Below, piece after piece: positions 18,477-26,665 of a stretch of 64,000 nucleotides of DNA (the first letter of the stretch is position 1; each line of letters begins with the position of its first letter). A program made the position numbers and the translations under genes. Source of the stretch: Dysosmobacter welbionis (GTDB lineage: Bacteria > Bacillota > Clostridia > Oscillospirales > Oscillospiraceae); the NCBI RefSeq assembly GCF_005121165.3, contig NZ_CP034413.3:2356001-2420000 (forward strand), written 5' to 3'. The notes below the pieces were generated by a model, which did no database searches, was not told the DNA's origin, and saw only the letters and a program-made list of their open reading frames with translations.

Positions 18477-18767
18477 ATGGAGCGGAATCGAAAGGACCGA
18501 AACGGTGGCGTGCTGGACACGGTGGCGGAGCTGTTCGACCTGCCGGCAGATCTGGTGGCGGGCCTGCCCCACCTGGAGATGATGGGCAGCCGCCAGCTGT
18601 ATCTGGAGCACCACACAGGCATCCTGGCGTACAGCGACGAGCAGATCGACGTAAACACCACCGGCGGCGTGCTGCGGGTCCGGGGCGCCCGCCTGGCCCT
18701 GATGGCCATGACGGCGGAGGAGCTGCGGATCGGCGGGGACATTGCCGCCGTGGAGTGGGTGAGGTGA
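18477..18767 (+). CDS. yqfC: Sporulation protein YqfC
   Basis: This 96-residue protein starts at ATG 18477 behind AAGAGGTG. The family pattern is clear: a short basic N-terminus, DLPADLVAGLPHLEMMG, a segment with the HHTGILAYSDEQI region, and a C-terminal strand. YqfC is a sigma-E-dependent sporulation protein of unknown mechanism, nearly always upstream of yqfD and phoH, as here. Confidence 0.92.
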   Translation: MERNRKDRNGGVLDTVAELFDLPADLVAGLPHLEMMGSRQLYLEHHTGILAYSDEQIDVNTTGGVLRVRGARLALMAMTAEELRIGGDIAAVEWVR

Positions 18768-18771
18768 CACC

Positions 18772-19977
18772 ATGCTGAATCAGATCGTCAACCGGCTCCA
18801 GGGCCAGGTCCGGATCCGGGTGGAGACCCCCTTTCCGGAGCGGGTGCTGAATCTGTGCGGCGCCCGGAACCTGGCCTTCTGGGATATGGAGTGGGAGTCC
18901 GAGACTGCCTTCACCTGCCGGCTGAACCGGCGGGATTACTACGCCCTGCGCCGGGCGGTGAAACAGCTGGACTGCCGGCTGACCGTGGTGCGGAAGGAGG
19001 GGGTACCCTTCTTCCTGGGCCGGTTCCGGCGGCGGCACGCGCTGTTGGCGGGACTGACCCTGTGCAGCGCACTGCTGTTCTTCGGCTCCTTCTTCATCTG
19101 GGACTTCACGGTGGAGGGGAACCAGCGGGTCACAGACGAGGAGATCCTGCGGGCGCTGCAGCGGCAGGGGGTGGGGATCGGGACCTTCGGCATCTCCCTG
19201 GACACGGAGGACATCCGCAACCATGTGCTGCTGGAGATTCCGGAGCTGCTGTGGATCACAGTGAACGTCTCCGGCTGCCGGGCCTATGTAGAGGTGCGGG
19301 AGCGGGTGGAGGCGCCGGAGCCGGTGGACGAGCGGGAGCCCACCAACGTGGTGGCCCGCCGGGACGGGCTGATCCTGGACATCCAGGCGATGGATGGGGT
19401 CCGGTGCGTGCTGCCGGGGACGTCGGTGGAGGCGGGCGAGCTGCTGATCTCCGGCGTGGAGGACACGGAGACCGTGGGCGCCCGGGTCCTGACCGGCATG
19501 GGAAAGGCGGAGGCCCGGACCTGGTACACCCTCTCCACAGTAATGCCTCTGACGGTGGCGGAAAAGCAGTACACCGGAGAGGAGAAACAGGGCTACTCCC
19601 TGGTCTTTGGGACAAATCGGGTAAAATTCTTTTTAAACAGTAGCATCGGGACGGGAAACTATGATAAAATAACCGAAAGGACCCAGTGGTCCCTGTTCGG
19701 GCTGCCGCTGCCGGTCACCTTTGTGAAGGAGACCTTTCGTTTTTACGAGACGGTCCCCGCCGAGGTCTCCGCCGCCCAGGCGGAGAGCCGGGGTGAGGCG
19801 ATCCTCACGGACTACCTCCACACTCTGGTGGACCCCTACGGCACCGTCAGCTCTACCCTGTGCACTTCTCGCCGGGAGGGGGACGGACTGCTGGTGACAC
19901 TGACGGCGGAGTGTGTGGAGGAGATCGGCCGGGCCGTGCCCATCTACACAGACCCCACAGAAGAATCGGGCGGCTGA
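18772..19977 (+). CDS. yqfD: Sporulation protein YqfD
   Basis: The 401-residue protein has an N-terminal cytoplasmic domain, one membrane segment near residue 95 (ALLAGLTLCSALLFFGSFFI) and a large outer part with POTRA/FtsQ-like strands (FTVEGNQRVTDEEILRAL), as usual for YqfD. It acts in the mother cell envelope during sporulation. It starts 4 bases after yqfC, and its stop overlaps the phoH start in TGATG, so yqfC-yqfD-phoH-ybeY is one tightly packed operon. Confidence 0.92.
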   Translation: MLNQIVNRLQGQVRIRVETPFPERVLNLCGARNLAFWDMEWESETAFTCRLNRRDYYALRRAVKQLDCRLTVVRKEGVPFFLGRFRRRHALLAGLTLCSALLFFGSFFIWDFTVEGNQRVTDEEILRALQRQGVGIGTFGISLDTEDIRNHVLLEIPELLWITVNVSGCRAYVEVRERVEAPEPVDEREPTNVVARRDGLILDIQAMDGVRCVLPGTSVEAGELLISGVEDTETVGARVLTGMGKAEARTWYTLSTVMPLTVAEKQYTGEEKQGYSLVFGTNRVKFFLNSSIGTGNYDKITERTQWSLFGLPLPVTFVKETFRFYETVPAEVSAAQAESRGEAILTDYLHTLVDPYGTVSSTLCTSRREGDGLLVTLTAECVEEIGRAVPIYTDPTEESGG

Positions 19978-20978
19978 TGCCCGGGAGATACAGGAGTGAT
20001 ACCTTGGAACAGCGAATCAGCATTGAGCGGCTGGAGCAGGCCGTGAATATTTTTGGCTCCTTTGACGAGAACATCCGCCTGCTGGAGCAGGAGTTCTCCG
20101 TCACGGTGGTGAACCGGGACGGGGAGCTCCGGGTGGAGGGCGAGCCGGAGGACACCATGCTGGCCTGCAAGGCCATCCAGGCCCTGCTGACCCTCTCTTC
20201 GCGGGGGGAGGCCATCGGGGAGCAGAACGTCCGCTACGTCATCGGCCTGGTGCGCAGCGGCAAGGAGTCCCAGATCACCGAGCTCACCGGCGACGTACTG
20301 TGCATCAGCGCCAAGGGCCGGCCCATCAAGCCCAAGACCATCGGTCAGAAGGAGTATATCAAGTCCGTCCTGAAGAACACCGTCACCATCGGCGTGGGCC
20401 CGGCGGGCACCGGCAAGACGTATCTGGCCGTGGCCGCCGCCGTGCAGGCGTTTCGGGACAAGCAGGTGAACCGCATCATCCTGACCCGTCCGGCGGTGGA
20501 GGCCGGCGAGCGGCTGGGCTTCCTGCCCGGGGACCTGCAATCAAAGGTGGATCCCTACCTGCGGCCGCTGTACGACGCCCTCTTCGACATGCTGGGGGCG
20601 GAGACCTATCAGAAGTATTTGGAGCGGGGCAACATTGAGGTGGCCCCTCTGGCCTATATGCGGGGCCGGACGCTGGACGACAGCTTCATCATCCTGGACG
20701 AGGCCCAGAACACCTCCCGGGAGCAGATGAAGATGTTCCTGACCCGGCTGGGCTTCGGGTCCAAGATCGTCATCACCGGCGACGTGACCCAGATCGACCT
20801 GCCGGACGGCAAGGCGTCCGGTTTGAAGGAGGCCATGCGGGTCCTGCGGGACGTGGAGGGCATCGGCATCTGCGAGCTGACCAACGCCGACGTGGTCCGC
20901 CATGTGATGGTCCAGCGGATCGTGGAGGCCTATGAGCGGTACGAGACCGCGAAAAACGGCGGAAAGGGGCGGAAGTGA
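19977..20978 (+). CDS. phoH: PhoH-family ATPase
   Basis: The 333-residue protein has an N-terminal KH-like RNA-binding region and a P-loop ATPase with Walker A GPAGTGKTYLA near residue 140 and Walker B FIILDEAQN near 240, then ITGDVTQIDLP. PhoH is an RNA-associated ATPase linked with YbeY in RNA processing and quality control. ATG 19977 overlaps the yqfD stop; TGATG also joins it to ybeY. Confidence 0.93.
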   Translation: MPGRYRSDTLEQRISIERLEQAVNIFGSFDENIRLLEQEFSVTVVNRDGELRVEGEPEDTMLACKAIQALLTLSSRGEAIGEQNVRYVIGLVRSGKESQITELTGDVLCISAKGRPIKPKTIGQKEYIKSVLKNTVTIGVGPAGTGKTYLAVAAAVQAFRDKQVNRIILTRPAVEAGERLGFLPGDLQSKVDPYLRPLYDALFDMLGAETYQKYLERGNIEVAPLAYMRGRTLDDSFIILDEAQNTSREQMKMFLTRLGFGSKIVITGDVTQIDLPDGKASGLKEAMRVLRDVEGIGICELTNADVVRHVMVQRIVEAYERYETAKNGGKGRK

Positions 20979-21472
20979 TGGCGAAGCGGCATTATATCCC
21001 CGTCACCGCCGACGTGCCCGGCGCCGCCAGTGAGGGCAACTGCGCCCTGATCCGCAAGGTGATCCGCACCGCCCTGGCGGCGGAGGGGGTGGACGTTCCC
21101 TGTGAGGTGGACGTGCTGCTGACGAACGACAGCGGCATTCACGAAATCAACCGGGAGATGCGGCAGGTGGACGCCTCTACGGACGTGCTGAGCTTTCCGG
21201 AGTTCGACCTTCGGCCCGGGGAGCTGCCCGCACCGGAGGACGCAGACCCGGGCACCGGCCTGGTGCCCCTGGGGGACATGGTGATCTCCATGGAGCATGT
21301 GGCGGCCCAGGCCAGGGAGTACGGCCACGCCAAACGGCGGGAGCTGAGCTATCTGGTGGTGCACTCTGTTCTGCACCTGCTGGGGTACGACCATCTGGAC
21401 GAGGGGCCCCAGAAGGCCCAGATGCGGGCGAGAGAGGAAGCCATCCTGGGGGAGCTGGGCATCGGGCGGTGA
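20978..21472 (+). CDS. ybeY: Endoribonuclease YbeY (rRNA maturation factor)
   Basis: This 164-residue protein has the YbeY zinc site HSVLHLLGYDH (H-x3-H-x5-H) near residue 125 and the upstream STDVLSFP motif with the conserved Asp and Ser. It is a metal-dependent endoribonuclease acting in 16S rRNA 3' processing and ribosome quality control. A GTG at 20975 is in frame, but ATG 20978 gives the standard TGATG overlap with phoH. era or dgkA, often next, is absent here. Confidence 0.95.
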   Translation: MAKRHYIPVTADVPGAASEGNCALIRKVIRTALAAEGVDVPCEVDVLLTNDSGIHEINREMRQVDASTDVLSFPEFDLRPGELPAPEDADPGTGLVPLGDMVISMEHVAAQAREYGHAKRRELSYLVVHSVLHLLGYDHLDEGPQKAQMRAREEAILGELGIGR

Positions 21473-21473
21473 A

Positions 21474-21683
21474 TCACTCCCGGGGCAGGCCCCGGCCGGT
21501 GCGCAGGCCCAGCAGGAAAGCGTGGATGGCGGTGAACTCCAGGTTTTTTTCATAGCTTTCCAAGGCGTGATAACCCAACTCGTTATGAATCATATCCATG
21601 TGGAAGTTATAGTCGTCCGCTGGGACAGTGTCCAGGTAGGGCTTGATGTAGTGGAGATAAAGCCATATCATAAAGTCTGACAT
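21474..21683 (-). CDS. Hypothetical 69-residue protein
   Basis: The short protein begins MSDFMIWLYLHYIKPYLD behind AAAGGTGG and continues with many aromatic and acidic residues; it has no membrane segment or recognised motif. It is convergent with ybeY, with almost no gap, and divergent from the small XRE regulator. The shared 85-base spacer carries an inverted repeat, so the regulator may control it. Confidence 0.5.
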   Translation of the reverse strand: MSDFMIWLYLHYIKPYLDTVPADDYNFHMDMIHNELGYHALESYEKNLEFTAIHAFLLGLRTGRGLPRE

Positions 21684-21737
21684 AGAAACCACCTTTCAAA
21701 AAACACCATTTTCACTGTGCTATGATGAAAAGATAAC

Positions 21738-21766
21738 ACAGTTAATTCGCGGTGTCAAGAGGAACA
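21738..21766. promoter_or_regulatory. Divergent promoter region with an inverted-repeat operator candidate
   Basis: The 85-base spacer between the hypothetical gene and the XRE gene contains ACTGTG and CACAGT as an inverted repeat about 17 bases apart (near 21714-21742) around CTATGATGAAAAG, which itself looks like a -10 box for the plus-strand gene. Autoregulation by the XRE protein is an inference. The coordinates given mark the downstream part only. Confidence 0.35.
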
Positions 21767-21768
21767 AA

Positions 21769-21978
21769 ATGCTTTTGAAAGAAAGACTGCGAGAATTGCG
21801 CAAGGAGAAAAAAGAGACACAGGTTCAGGTAGCTGAGGCGATTGGGATTGTTGAGCAGCACTACCAGAAATTTGAGGGTGGTGTTAACCTCCCCAACCTG
21901 GAAAACGCCTGGAAGCTGGCGGACCACTTCGGCGTCACCATCGACTATCTGGTGGGGCGAAGCGACAAGCGGGGGTAA
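21769..21978 (+). CDS. Small XRE-type regulator
   Basis: About 69 residues hold a single Cro/CI helix-turn-helix (LKERLRELRKEKKETQVQVA then IGIVEQHYQKFEGG, with closing FGVTIDYLVGRSD). This is the minimal phage-repressor-like regulator common in Clostridia. ATG 21769 follows AGAGGAAC. It is divergent from a hypothetical protein and followed by a long gene-free, repeat-rich stretch. Confidence 0.75.
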   Translation: MLLKERLRELRKEKKETQVQVAEAIGIVEQHYQKFEGGVNLPNLENAWKLADHFGVTIDYLVGRSDKRG

Positions 21979-21994
21979 CATGAGATGGGCCGCC

Positions 21995-22115
21995 GTCGCG
22001 GCGGCCTCGGGGATCTCTGCTCCCGCAGGGGGCTTGTCCGGCGGGATGCGCCCCCCATTCTCTTTTTGGTTGCGCCAAAAAGAGAATGCGCCGCGCCCGG
22101 TGGAAGAGAAAAAGC
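21995..22115 (-). repeat. Intergenic long-hairpin repeat, copy 1
   Basis: Read on the minus strand this copy has the shared tail CCCCTGCGGGAGCAGA followed by CCCGAGGCCGCC, and a long hairpin in which ATTCTCTTTTTGG pairs with CCAAAAAGAGAAT. The same two parts occur in copy 3 at 25.3-25.4 kb. No protein is encoded. The element type is a REP- or MITE-like noncoding repeat. Confidence 0.6.
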
Positions 22116-22499
22116 GCTTCGGCGGGGCGGTCTGCGCCAGCGCAGACCTCCTGCCGCCGGCGGGGGATGGTTGGCACTCCCTTGCAGAAGTCAGGGACGG
22201 AAACGCACCGCCCTTGGGGAATCCTTAGGCCCGGGGAGGTTCAGGGATACCCCTGCTTCGCTTTCCGCTGCCGCTCACGCTTCCGCGGAGAACCAGCCAG
22301 CGCGTAGCGACGCGGAACGCGCGAAAAGAGAAGCTGGTCAAATGCGATCTTGCACCCCGACGACCTCCGCACCATCCGCCACGGGTCGGCAGTTGGGGGA
22401 ACCGCAGAAGACCTAAGCGTGCCCGAAGGCTAGGCAAAATCGGAGCAGGCACCGGTACGCCGACCCCCGTCAGCGCGGAGGGCCACTGCACCGGAGCGC
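22116..22499. other. Gene-free GC-rich spacer between repeat copies
   Basis: About 380 bases without a ribosome site or recognisable protein in any frame. Imperfect palindromes are frequent (for example around CTTCCGCGGAG). I find no tRNA, 6S, RNase P or SRP signature. It may be decayed repeat sequence or hold an unrecognised RNA. Confidence 0.4.
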
Positions 22500-22665
22500 G
22501 TCCAAGCGGCCTTTTCTTTTGGACCGTGCACGGCCCGTTTTCTTTTCGGCAAGACCGAAAAGAAAATGGGGGTGCATTGCCCAGCTATCATCATAGCTGC
22601 CATTCCGCGTCCAATGGGACGCACCCCAAACACTCCCGCCCCGGAACACCGAATCTGCCCCGTTG
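22500..22665 (-). repeat. Intergenic long-hairpin repeat, copy 2
   Basis: On the minus strand it contains GGGGTGCGTCCCATTGGACG, then a related GGCAGCTATGATGATAGCTGGGCA stretch, then CACCCCCATTTTCTTTTCGG. The hairpin pairs GTTTTCTTTTCGG with CCGAAAAGAAAAT. The first motif recurs identically at 25.29 kb on the plus strand, which defines the repeat family. Confidence 0.65.
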
Positions 22666-22691
22666 CATACACTATCCCGAGGTGATTTGGG

Positions 22692-23063
22692 ATGACATTG
22701 CTGCAAGACGGTTTGATCGCGTTCTTCTCCGCGGTGGGCGTGACCACCCTGGTGTGGATCGTGGCAGGGGCCTTTTTCCGGGCGGGGCGGCCGGCGGTGC
22801 CGGGGCTGCTGCTGGTGCTGCCCCTGCGGGGAGAGGCCCTGGCCATGGAGGCGGACGTGCGGGAGCTGCGGCGCCTGCGGGGGCGCCTGCCCGGGGCCAG
22901 AATCGTGCTGGCGGACTGTGGGCTAACCCGGGACGCCCGGGCGCTGGCGGCCTATCTGGCGGACCGGGATCCGGGGGTGGCGCTGACGGACGGCGCTGTG
23001 ATCCGTCTGGACGAAAACGAGCATACGAAAGAGGAAGAGCATGGAAGAGCTGGTCACCTGTGA
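22692..23063 (+). CDS. Hypothetical single-pass membrane protein upstream of recD2
   Basis: The 123-residue protein starts at ATG 22692 behind GAGGTGA. It has one membrane segment near residues 8-30, then an Arg/Leu-rich soluble part with ARIVLADCGLTRDARALAAYLADRD that could form a small alpha/beta domain. I recognise no family. Its last 23 bases overlap the recD2 start, so the two are probably translationally coupled. Confidence 0.55.
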   Translation: MTLLQDGLIAFFSAVGVTTLVWIVAGAFFRAGRPAVPGLLLVLPLRGEALAMEADVRELRRLRGRLPGARIVLADCGLTRDARALAAYLADRDPGVALTDGAVIRLDENEHTKEEEHGRAGHL

Positions 23064-25257
23064 GGGAACGGTACATAGCATCATTTTTCAAAATGCCGAG
23101 AACGGCTATACGGTCCTGCGCCTCCTGACGGAGGAGGGTGAGGTGATTACGGTGGTGGGCTGTATCCCCTGCGTGGCGCCGGGAGAGCACCTGGCGGTCT
23201 CCGGCGTGCCGGAGACCCACCCCCAGCACGGGGAACAGCTCCGGGCGGTGGAGCTGGAGCGGAGCCTGCCGGAGGACGAGGAGGAGATCTTCAGCTATCT
23301 CTCCTCAGGCATCTGCAAGGGGGTGGGCCCCGCCACCGCGCGGCGGATTGTGGAGCGGTTCGGGGCGGAGACCCTGGACGTTCTGGAGCGGGAGCCGGAG
23401 CGCCTGACCACGCTCAAAGGCGTCACCGCCCGCAAGGCCCAGGAGATCGCGGAGAGCTTCCGCCAGCACATGGGCCTGCGGCGGCTGATGGCCTTTCTGG
23501 CCCAGTACCAGCTGCCTCCTGTCCTGGCTATGGAGCTGCGGCGGCAGTACGGCGACGCGGCGCTGGAGAAGGTGCGGGAGAATCCCTACCTCCTCTCCGG
23601 CGAGGCGTGCGGGGTGGAGTTCTCCGTCACCGACGGGATCGCCATGGGCATGGGGCTGGCTGCGGACAGCGACCAGCGGCTCCAGGCGGCGGTGACCTTT
23701 GAGCTGAGCCACAATGAAAACAACGGCCACGTGTTCCTGCCCCGGAACAAGCTGATCTCCGCCACGACCCAGCTGCTGGACAGCGGGGCGGAGCTGGTGG
23801 AGCAGGCTCTGGACAGCCTCATTGAACGGGGCGCGGTGGTCCAGGAACAGGTGGCCCATGTGGAGGCCTGCTACCTCCGGCGGCTGTGGGAGGCGGAGTG
23901 TTCCGCCTGCATCCGCCTGGCGGGGCTGCTGGCTGCGGATACAGACCGCAGTGCCCAGGCGGGCCGGGCGGTGGACGAGCTGGAGGCCCAGCAGGGCATC
24001 ACCTATGCGCCCCTGCAGCGGCAGGCGGTGGAGCTGGCCGCCCGGACGGGGGTGCTGGTCCTCACGGGAGGCCCCGGCACCGGCAAGACCACCACAGTCC
24101 GGGGCATCGTGGCCCTGTTCCGGCGGATGGGCCTGGAGATCGTCCTGGCGGCCCCCACCGGGCGGGCGGCCAAGCGCATGAGCGAGCTGACCGGCATGGA
24201 GGCCCAGACGGTCCACCGGATGCTGGGGATGAGCTGGAACGACGTCACCCATCAGGTGACGTTCCAAAAGACGGAAAAGGAGCCGCTGGAGGCGGACGCG
24301 GTGATCGTGGATGAGATGTCCATGGTGGACCTGGCGCTGTTTTCCGCTCTGCTGCGGGCCCTGCGGCCCGGCACCCGGCTGGTGCTGGTGGGGGATGCGG
24401 ACCAGCTGCCCTCCGTGGGGGCGGGAAACGTGTTCTCCGACCTGATCCGCAGCGGCAGGGTGGAGACGGTGTTCCTCCGGGAGGTGTTCCGCCAGGCGGA
24501 GCAGTCGGCCATCATCCGCAACGCCCACGCGGTGAACCTGGGCCAGCCGCCCCAGCTGGCCAACAACCAGGGAGACTTCTTCTTCCTCTGCCGCCGGGAT
24601 GGGGAGCGGACCCTCTCCACGGTGGTGGAGCTGTGCAAAACCCGGCTGCCGGACCACATGGGCATCCCGGCGGACCAGATCCAGGTGCTGACGCCCACCC
24701 GGAAGGGGCCCAGCGGCACGGAGAATCTGAACCGCTGTCTTCAGGCGGCGCTGAACCCGCCGGCGGCGGACAAACGGGAGATCCAGTGGGGAGAGCGGCT
24801 GTTCCGCACCGGAGACCGGATCATGCAGACGAAAAACAACTACAACGTGGTATGGGAAAAGGCGGACGGCACCGTGGGCACCGGCATGTTCAACGGAGAC
24901 GTGGGAAGGATCGTGGAGATCGACCCGTCCGGAGAGCTGCTGGTGGTGAACTTTGATGACCGGATCGCCACGTACACGCTGGATATGCTCAATGAGATCG
25001 ATCTGGCCTATGCCATGACGGTCCACAAGGCCCAGGGCAGCGAGTACCAGTGCGTGGTGCTGGCGGCCATGCCGGCAGCGCCGTCCCTGATGGTGCGGGG
25101 AGTGCTGTACACGGCCCTGACCCGTGCAAGAGAGCTTCTGATCGTGGTGGGGGACGACGCGGCCATCCGGGCCATGGCGGCCAACGACCGTCAGCAGCGG
25201 CGGTATTCCGGCCTCCGGTGGAGGCTGGCACATTTTGCGGATCCGGCGGAGAGATAA
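23041..25257 (+). CDS. recD2: RecD2-type (YrrC) SF1B DNA helicase
   Basis: The 738-residue helicase has the RecD2 layout: an N-terminal OB-like domain, helix-hairpin-helix repeats near residues 85-200 (KGVGPATARRIVERFG), and an SF1B core with Walker A GGPGTGKTTT near 345, motif Ia APTGRAAKRMSELTG, Walker B DEMSMVDLALF, motif III VGDADQLPSVGAGN, and the UvrD-C-like MTVHKAQGSEY. It unwinds DNA 5' to 3' in repair without RecBC. ATG 23041 follows AAGAGGAAG inside the end of the previous gene. Confidence 0.95.
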   Translation: MEELVTCEGTVHSIIFQNAENGYTVLRLLTEEGEVITVVGCIPCVAPGEHLAVSGVPETHPQHGEQLRAVELERSLPEDEEEIFSYLSSGICKGVGPATARRIVERFGAETLDVLEREPERLTTLKGVTARKAQEIAESFRQHMGLRRLMAFLAQYQLPPVLAMELRRQYGDAALEKVRENPYLLSGEACGVEFSVTDGIAMGMGLAADSDQRLQAAVTFELSHNENNGHVFLPRNKLISATTQLLDSGAELVEQALDSLIERGAVVQEQVAHVEACYLRRLWEAECSACIRLAGLLAADTDRSAQAGRAVDELEAQQGITYAPLQRQAVELAARTGVLVLTGGPGTGKTTTVRGIVALFRRMGLEIVLAAPTGRAAKRMSELTGMEAQTVHRMLGMSWNDVTHQVTFQKTEKEPLEADAVIVDEMSMVDLALFSALLRALRPGTRLVLVGDADQLPSVGAGNVFSDLIRSGRVETVFLREVFRQAEQSAIIRNAHAVNLGQPPQLANNQGDFFFLCRRDGERTLSTVVELCKTRLPDHMGIPADQIQVLTPTRKGPSGTENLNRCLQAALNPPAADKREIQWGERLFRTGDRIMQTKNNYNVVWEKADGTVGTGMFNGDVGRIVEIDPSGELLVVNFDDRIATYTLDMLNEIDLAYAMTVHKAQGSEYQCVVLAAMPAAPSLMVRGVLYTALTRARELLIVVGDDAAIRAMAANDRQQRRYSGLRWRLAHFADPAER

Positions 25258-25279
25258 AGGCCGCCAGGTTTGCTGCCGG

Positions 25280-25445
25280 TGGAGGATGGGGTGCGTCCCA
25301 TTGGACGCGGGACGGGCAGTTATGCTGCTGGCTGGGCAGATACACCCCCGTTTCCCTTTTGGAAAGACAAAAGAGAAACGGGGGCTGTATCCCTGCTGGA
25401 CCAGCCCCTGCGGGAGCAGACACCCCGAGGCCGCCATCCGGCGTC
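25280..25445 (+). repeat. Intergenic long-hairpin repeat, copy 3 (most complete)
   Basis: This copy contains in order GGGGTGCGTCCCATTGGACG, a GGCTGGGCAGATACACCCCC segment, a hairpin pairing CCCCGTTTC with GAAACGGGG across CTTTTGG and CAAAAG, and the tail CCCCTGCGGGAGCAGA then CCCCGAGGCCGCC. The head matches copy 2 and the tail matches copy 1. It fills most of the gap between recD2 and the XRE gene. Confidence 0.7.
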
Positions 25446-25529
25446 CCCTGCGTATCCGCCCAGCCGTCATGGCTGAGTTTTGCAGATGGAAACTGACGCC
25501 AACGGTTTCATAGAACAGGCGTGCAACAC

Positions 25530-25554
25530 GGACCCATATGGGTCCCATTTTTTT
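25530..25554 (+). terminator. Terminator upstream of the XRE-comF pair
   Basis: The palindrome GGACCCATATGGGTCC is followed by CA and seven T residues. Confidence 0.85.
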
Positions 25555-25615
25555 ACCTTTCCTCCATAGAATAAAGCAAAATCGGACCGAAACAGGTCCT
25601 GTTGCGGAGGCGTCT

Positions 25616-25864
25616 ATGGAGGAGCAGAAGATCAAGCAGGACATCCGGATTGGAGCCAATATTCGGCGGATCCGAAAAAATCGAGGCATCAAGCCCATGG
25701 CACTGGTCCGCCTGCTCCAGCTGGAGGGCGTGGAAATCACCCGGGAATCGCTGGTGAAGATTGAACGAGGGGCTCAGCATATCAAGGCTTCCCAGCTCCG
25801 GGGTATCCGTGACGCTTTGCATACCACGTATGACGAACTGCTGGCGGAGGCAGAGAAACGATGA
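25616..25864 (+). CDS. XRE-type helix-turn-helix protein
   Basis: This 82-residue protein starts at ATG 25616 behind GCGGAGGC. It has a Cro/CI-type domain (IGANIRRIRKNRGIKPMALV, then ITRESLVKIERGAQHIKASQ and a closing helix). It overlaps comF by ATGA, so the two are translationally coupled. Its target is unknown; a role in regulating comF is only suggested by position. Confidence 0.75.
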   Translation: MEEQKIKQDIRIGANIRRIRKNRGIKPMALVRLLQLEGVEITRESLVKIERGAQHIKASQLRGIRDALHTTYDELLAEAEKR

Positions 25865-26535
25865 GCCTGCTGTCCGCCCTCCTGGACCTCATCTTCCCAG
25901 CCAAGTGCCCCTTCTGCGGCCGTGTTTTGGACAGACCGGGCATCTGTGACACCTGTCGCGGGGAGCTTCCCTGGACGGAGGGAGCCGACGCCCTGCGCCG
26001 GGGGCCCGGCGGCTTTCTCTGCGCGGCGCCTCTGTGGTACCAGGGCCTGGCCCGAGAGGGGCTCCACCGCTTCAAGTTCCGGGGGATGTCCTCTGCTGCG
26101 GCGCCCCTGGGAGAGCTGATCGCCGGGTGCGCGGCGGAGCACTTCTCCGGAGCGTTCGACACGGTGACCTGGGTACCTGTCAGCCCCAGGCGCCTGCGTC
26201 AGCGGGGGTATGACCAGGCCCGCCTGCTGGCGGAGAGCGCCTGCCGCCTGTGGGAGACGAAGCCGCTGCCGCTGCTGCGCAAGACCGTCCACAACCCCGC
26301 CCAGTCGGGACTGAAGGAAGCTGCCGCCCGCCGGGCCAATGTGCTGGGGGTCTATGAGGCGGTGGACCCGGAGCGGATCTCGGGGCATCGTATCCTGCTG
26401 GTGGACGACATCTGCACCACCGGCGCCACCTTGGCAGAGTGCGCCCGGGTGCTGCGGGAGGCCGGAGCGGCAGACGTGGTCTGCGCCGCAGCGGCCTTGA
26501 CGCCGCTGGAGAGGGACAGCGGGAAAAAGGCCTGA
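25861..26535 (+). CDS. comF: ComF-family phosphoribosyltransferase-like protein
   Basis: The 224-residue protein has an N-terminal zinc-binding site (CPFCGRVLDRPGICDTCRGE) and a C-terminal PRTase motif ILLVDDICTTGATLAECARV near residue 180, with the KTVHNPAQSGLKEAARRANV-like region (residues about 140-160). ComF proteins act in DNA uptake during competence together with the ComFA helicase; many clostridial genomes carry comF alone. The start overlaps the preceding XRE gene. Confidence 0.9.
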   Translation: MSLLSALLDLIFPAKCPFCGRVLDRPGICDTCRGELPWTEGADALRRGPGGFLCAAPLWYQGLAREGLHRFKFRGMSSAAAPLGELIAGCAAEHFSGAFDTVTWVPVSPRRLRQRGYDQARLLAESACRLWETKPLPLLRKTVHNPAQSGLKEAAARRANVLGVYEAVDPERISGHRILLVDDICTTGATLAECARVLREAGAADVVCAAAALTPLERDSGKKA

Positions 26536-26563
26536 ATCGGTGGAAATTGTTCACAAATTAGTG

Positions 26564-26592
26564 TTGCATTCCCAGGAAACTGCCAGTATAAT
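26564..26592 (+). promoter_or_regulatory. Promoter of the mreB-type gene
   Basis: TTGCAT at 26564-26569 and consensus TATAAT at 26587-26592 are spaced by 17 bases. A second weaker -10 (TACTAT/TATAAG) lies about 40 bases downstream and could be another start. Confidence 0.7.
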
Positions 26593-26665
26593 AAAGACTG
26601 TATGATTGTTCGCGGGAAAACCGCTTATACTATAAGACAGAAAGATCAAATGAGGTGGAGTCAGT

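Noticed and set aside
21979-22691. Possible 6S, RNase P or other housekeeping RNA
   Set aside because: No conserved core sequences were recognised; the area is explained in part by hairpin repeats.
23305-25740. Long minus-strand open frame opposite recD2
   Set aside because: Antisense shadow of recD2 caused by GC-rich codons, with no ribosome site and no recognisable domain.
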